Assembly: GCF_000512205.2 (NCBI RefSeq)
Contig: NZ_CP006644.1
Coordinates: forward strand, 1,302,001 to 1,366,000
Direction of reading: 5' to 3'
From: Sphingomonas sanxanigenens DSM 19645 = NX02
Lineage (GTDB): Bacteria; Pseudomonadota; Alphaproteobacteria; Sphingomonadales; Sphingomonadaceae
Length of the DNA: 64,000 bases
The translations under genes and the position numbers were made by a program. Of this stretch, positions 62,901 to 64,000 are shown in pieces (positions within the stretch are counted from its first letter, which is position 1; each line of letters starts with the position of its first letter). Below the pieces are notes generated by a model that saw nothing but the letters and a program-made list of their open reading frames with translations, did not search any database and was not told the origin of the DNA.

Positions 62901-63596
62901 ATGACCTACACGCTGATCACCGCCAACCGGAACTATAGCAGCTGGTCGCTGCGGCCCTGGGTGCTGCTGAAGGCGCTTGGCATCCCCTTCGAGGATCGCA
63001 TCGAACCTTTCACCAGGCCGGTGAACTACGAGGCGTTTCGCGATTTTTCGCCCACCGGGCAGGTGCCGGTGCTGATCGATGGCGATCGCACGGTCTGGGA
63101 TTCGCTTGGCATCACGCTCTATCTCGCCGAGCGTCATCCTGCGGTTTGGCCGGCGGATGAAGCCGCGCGGGCGTGGAGCTATTCGGCGGTGACCGAGATG
63201 CACGCGGGGTTCCGCGAGCTGCGCAACCGCTGCACGATGAACGTCGGCGTCCGCGTGGCGCTGCCGGAGATCGGCGCGGCGCTGGCCGCCGAGATCGCGC
63301 GGCTGGTCGAGCTGTGGGAAGACGGGCTGCTGCGCTTCGGCGGCCCCTGGCTGGCGGGGCCCGCCTTCACCGCGGTCGACGCCTTCTATGCGCCGGTGGC
63401 GTGGCGCGTGCGCACCTATGCGCTGGACGTCGGCGCGCCCGCTGCGGCATGGGTCGACCAGATGATCGCGCACCCGGCCATGCAGCTTTGGGAACAGGCC
63501 GCGCTCGACGAGGCGTGGCGCGAGGAGTCGCATGAAGCGGAGATCGCGGCGGCGGGCACGCTGATCGCAGACCACCGGCGGCAGATCGCCGGCTGA
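62901..63596 (+). CDS. Glutathione S-transferase family protein
   Basis: 231 residues, MTYTLITANRNYSSWSLRPW with the thioredoxin-like N-terminal domain (Ser-rich active site YSSWSLRPW, cis-Pro in TGQVPVLID, DSLGITLYLAERHP) and an all-helical C-terminal domain. It is of the type annotated near maleylacetoacetate isomerase and YfcF. Substrate unknown. The next gene begins at its stop. Confidence 0.9.
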   Translation: MTYTLITANRNYSSWSLRPWVLLKALGIPFEDRIEPFTRPVNYEAFRDFSPTGQVPVLIDGDRTVWDSLGITLYLAERHPAVWPADEAARAWSYSAVTEMHAGFRELRNRCTMNVGVRVALPEIGAALAAEIARLVELWEDGLLRFGGPWLAGPAFTAVDAFYAPVAWRVRTYALDVGAPAAAWVDQMIAHPAMQLWEQAALDEAWREESHEAEIAAAGTLIADHRRQIAG

Positions 63597-63916
63597 TGGC
63601 GCGCGCTCCGAGCCATGTGCCGGGGCGCGGGGCTGCGGCGCTGGGGGCGATCGAGGCCGAAGTCCTCAACGAGAAGGTGGAGTCGCTCGGGCGCGCCGGC
63701 CGCAAGGCGCAGGAGGCGCTGGCAAGGCTGGCTGCGTTCGACGGCGATGCGGGCAGCGAGGCGTATCAGGCGCTGCTCGCGGCGGCGGTCGATGCGGTCT
63801 GGGCCTATTCGGTGCAGAGCGAGTTGTGCGGGCTTGCCGGTGCCGCACGGATCATGCGCGATCTGGCGGTGCCGCCTGCGGTGGTCGCGCGGCTGGGGAT
63901 CGCCACGCCGCGGTGA
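63596..63916 (+). CDS. DUF6665-like protein
   Basis: 106 residues, MARAPSHVPGRGAAALGAIE. The pattern EAEVLNEKVESLGRAGRKAQ EALARL, then AAAVDAVWAYSVQSELCGL and AARIMRDLAVPPAVVARLGI fits the DUF6665 family of small helical proteins with unknown role. Its ATG overlaps the GST stop, so the two are co-transcribed. The last 84 bp of the window hold no supported gene. Confidence 0.7.
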   Translation: MARAPSHVPGRGAAALGAIEAEVLNEKVESLGRAGRKAQEALARLAAFDGDAGSEAYQALLAAAVDAVWAYSVQSELCGLAGAARIMRDLAVPPAVVARLGIATPR

Positions 63917-64000
63917 GGATGCCGCCCTGGCCTGGCGCTCGGGGCGTCCGGCCTTCCTATCGTTCCGGCCAATCGTCCTCAGGCCAGTTGCGTGCCGTGT

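Overview
The window reads as one stretch of high-GC alphaproteobacterial chromosome, most likely from Sphingomonadales (Sphingomonas or a close relative). The evidence is the rplJ-rplL-rpoB-rpoC core, the aroQ-accB-accC neighbourhood next to aat, a DUF2155 protein and an NDUFA12-type complex I accessory subunit, a TonB receptor, sphingomonad-style palindromic intergenic repeats, and HWE/HisKA_2-type signalling. I found no rRNA, tRNA or CRISPR array.

Layout. 1-0.9 kb: end of an unidentified gene and a decayed IS3-type orfA. 0.9-3.4 kb: a KaiC-like ATPase overlapping a pseudo-receiver/histidine kinase. 3.5-7.8 kb: a cysteine hydrolase, a three-gene phospholipid operon (CDP-alcohol phosphatidyltransferase, acyltransferase, CDP-diglyceride synthase), a DUF4253 protein and a DUF1328 membrane peptide. 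7.8-14.7 kb: an overlapping leucine-catabolism operon (isovaleryl-CoA dehydrogenase, methylcrotonyl-CoA carboxylase beta and alpha, MaoC hydratase, HpcH/HpaI-type CoA lyase) with a divergent LysR regulator. 14.8-17.1 kb: a GMC oxidoreductase with its small Tat-exported partner.

17.1-26.7 kb is an accessory, partly eroded zone. It holds an orphan MazE beside a MazF stub, an LprI-like fragment, a complete Gabija-type defence pair (OLD nuclease plus UvrD-like helicase), a frameshifted OmpA-like pseudogene, DoxX, an aldo/keto reductase stub, an AraC regulator and a DUF4892 protein. 26.8-37.8 kb is the ribosomal protein/RNA polymerase core, with a small unknown membrane locus between rplL and rpoB and a 35-bp inverted repeat between rpoB and rpoC.

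38.0-41.7 kb, just past the rpoC terminator, is a compact AT-richer cassette: a DGQHR (DndB-like) protein, an unrecognised 426-residue protein and a Dam-type adenine methylase. It is the best candidate here for an undescribed defence or epigenetic system.

41.8-64 kb returns to chromosomal housekeeping: an esterase homologue that lacks the usual nucleophile serine, a siderophore-type TonB receptor, NDUFA12, DUF2155 overlapping aat tail to tail, a ParA/ModE-like pair, the arsC-accC-accB-aroQ operon, a ThiS-ThiG fusion, hydrolases, a dicarboxylate symporter, a TPP enzyme, a small beta-barrel protein, a succinyl-CoA:3-ketoacid CoA-transferase operon interrupted by a lipoprotein acid phosphatase gene, an epimerase, a GST and a DUF6665-like protein. 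The leucine operon, the CoA-transferase and acetyl-CoA carboxylase BC subunits together link branched-chain amino acid breakdown, acetoacetate activation and fatty acid synthesis.
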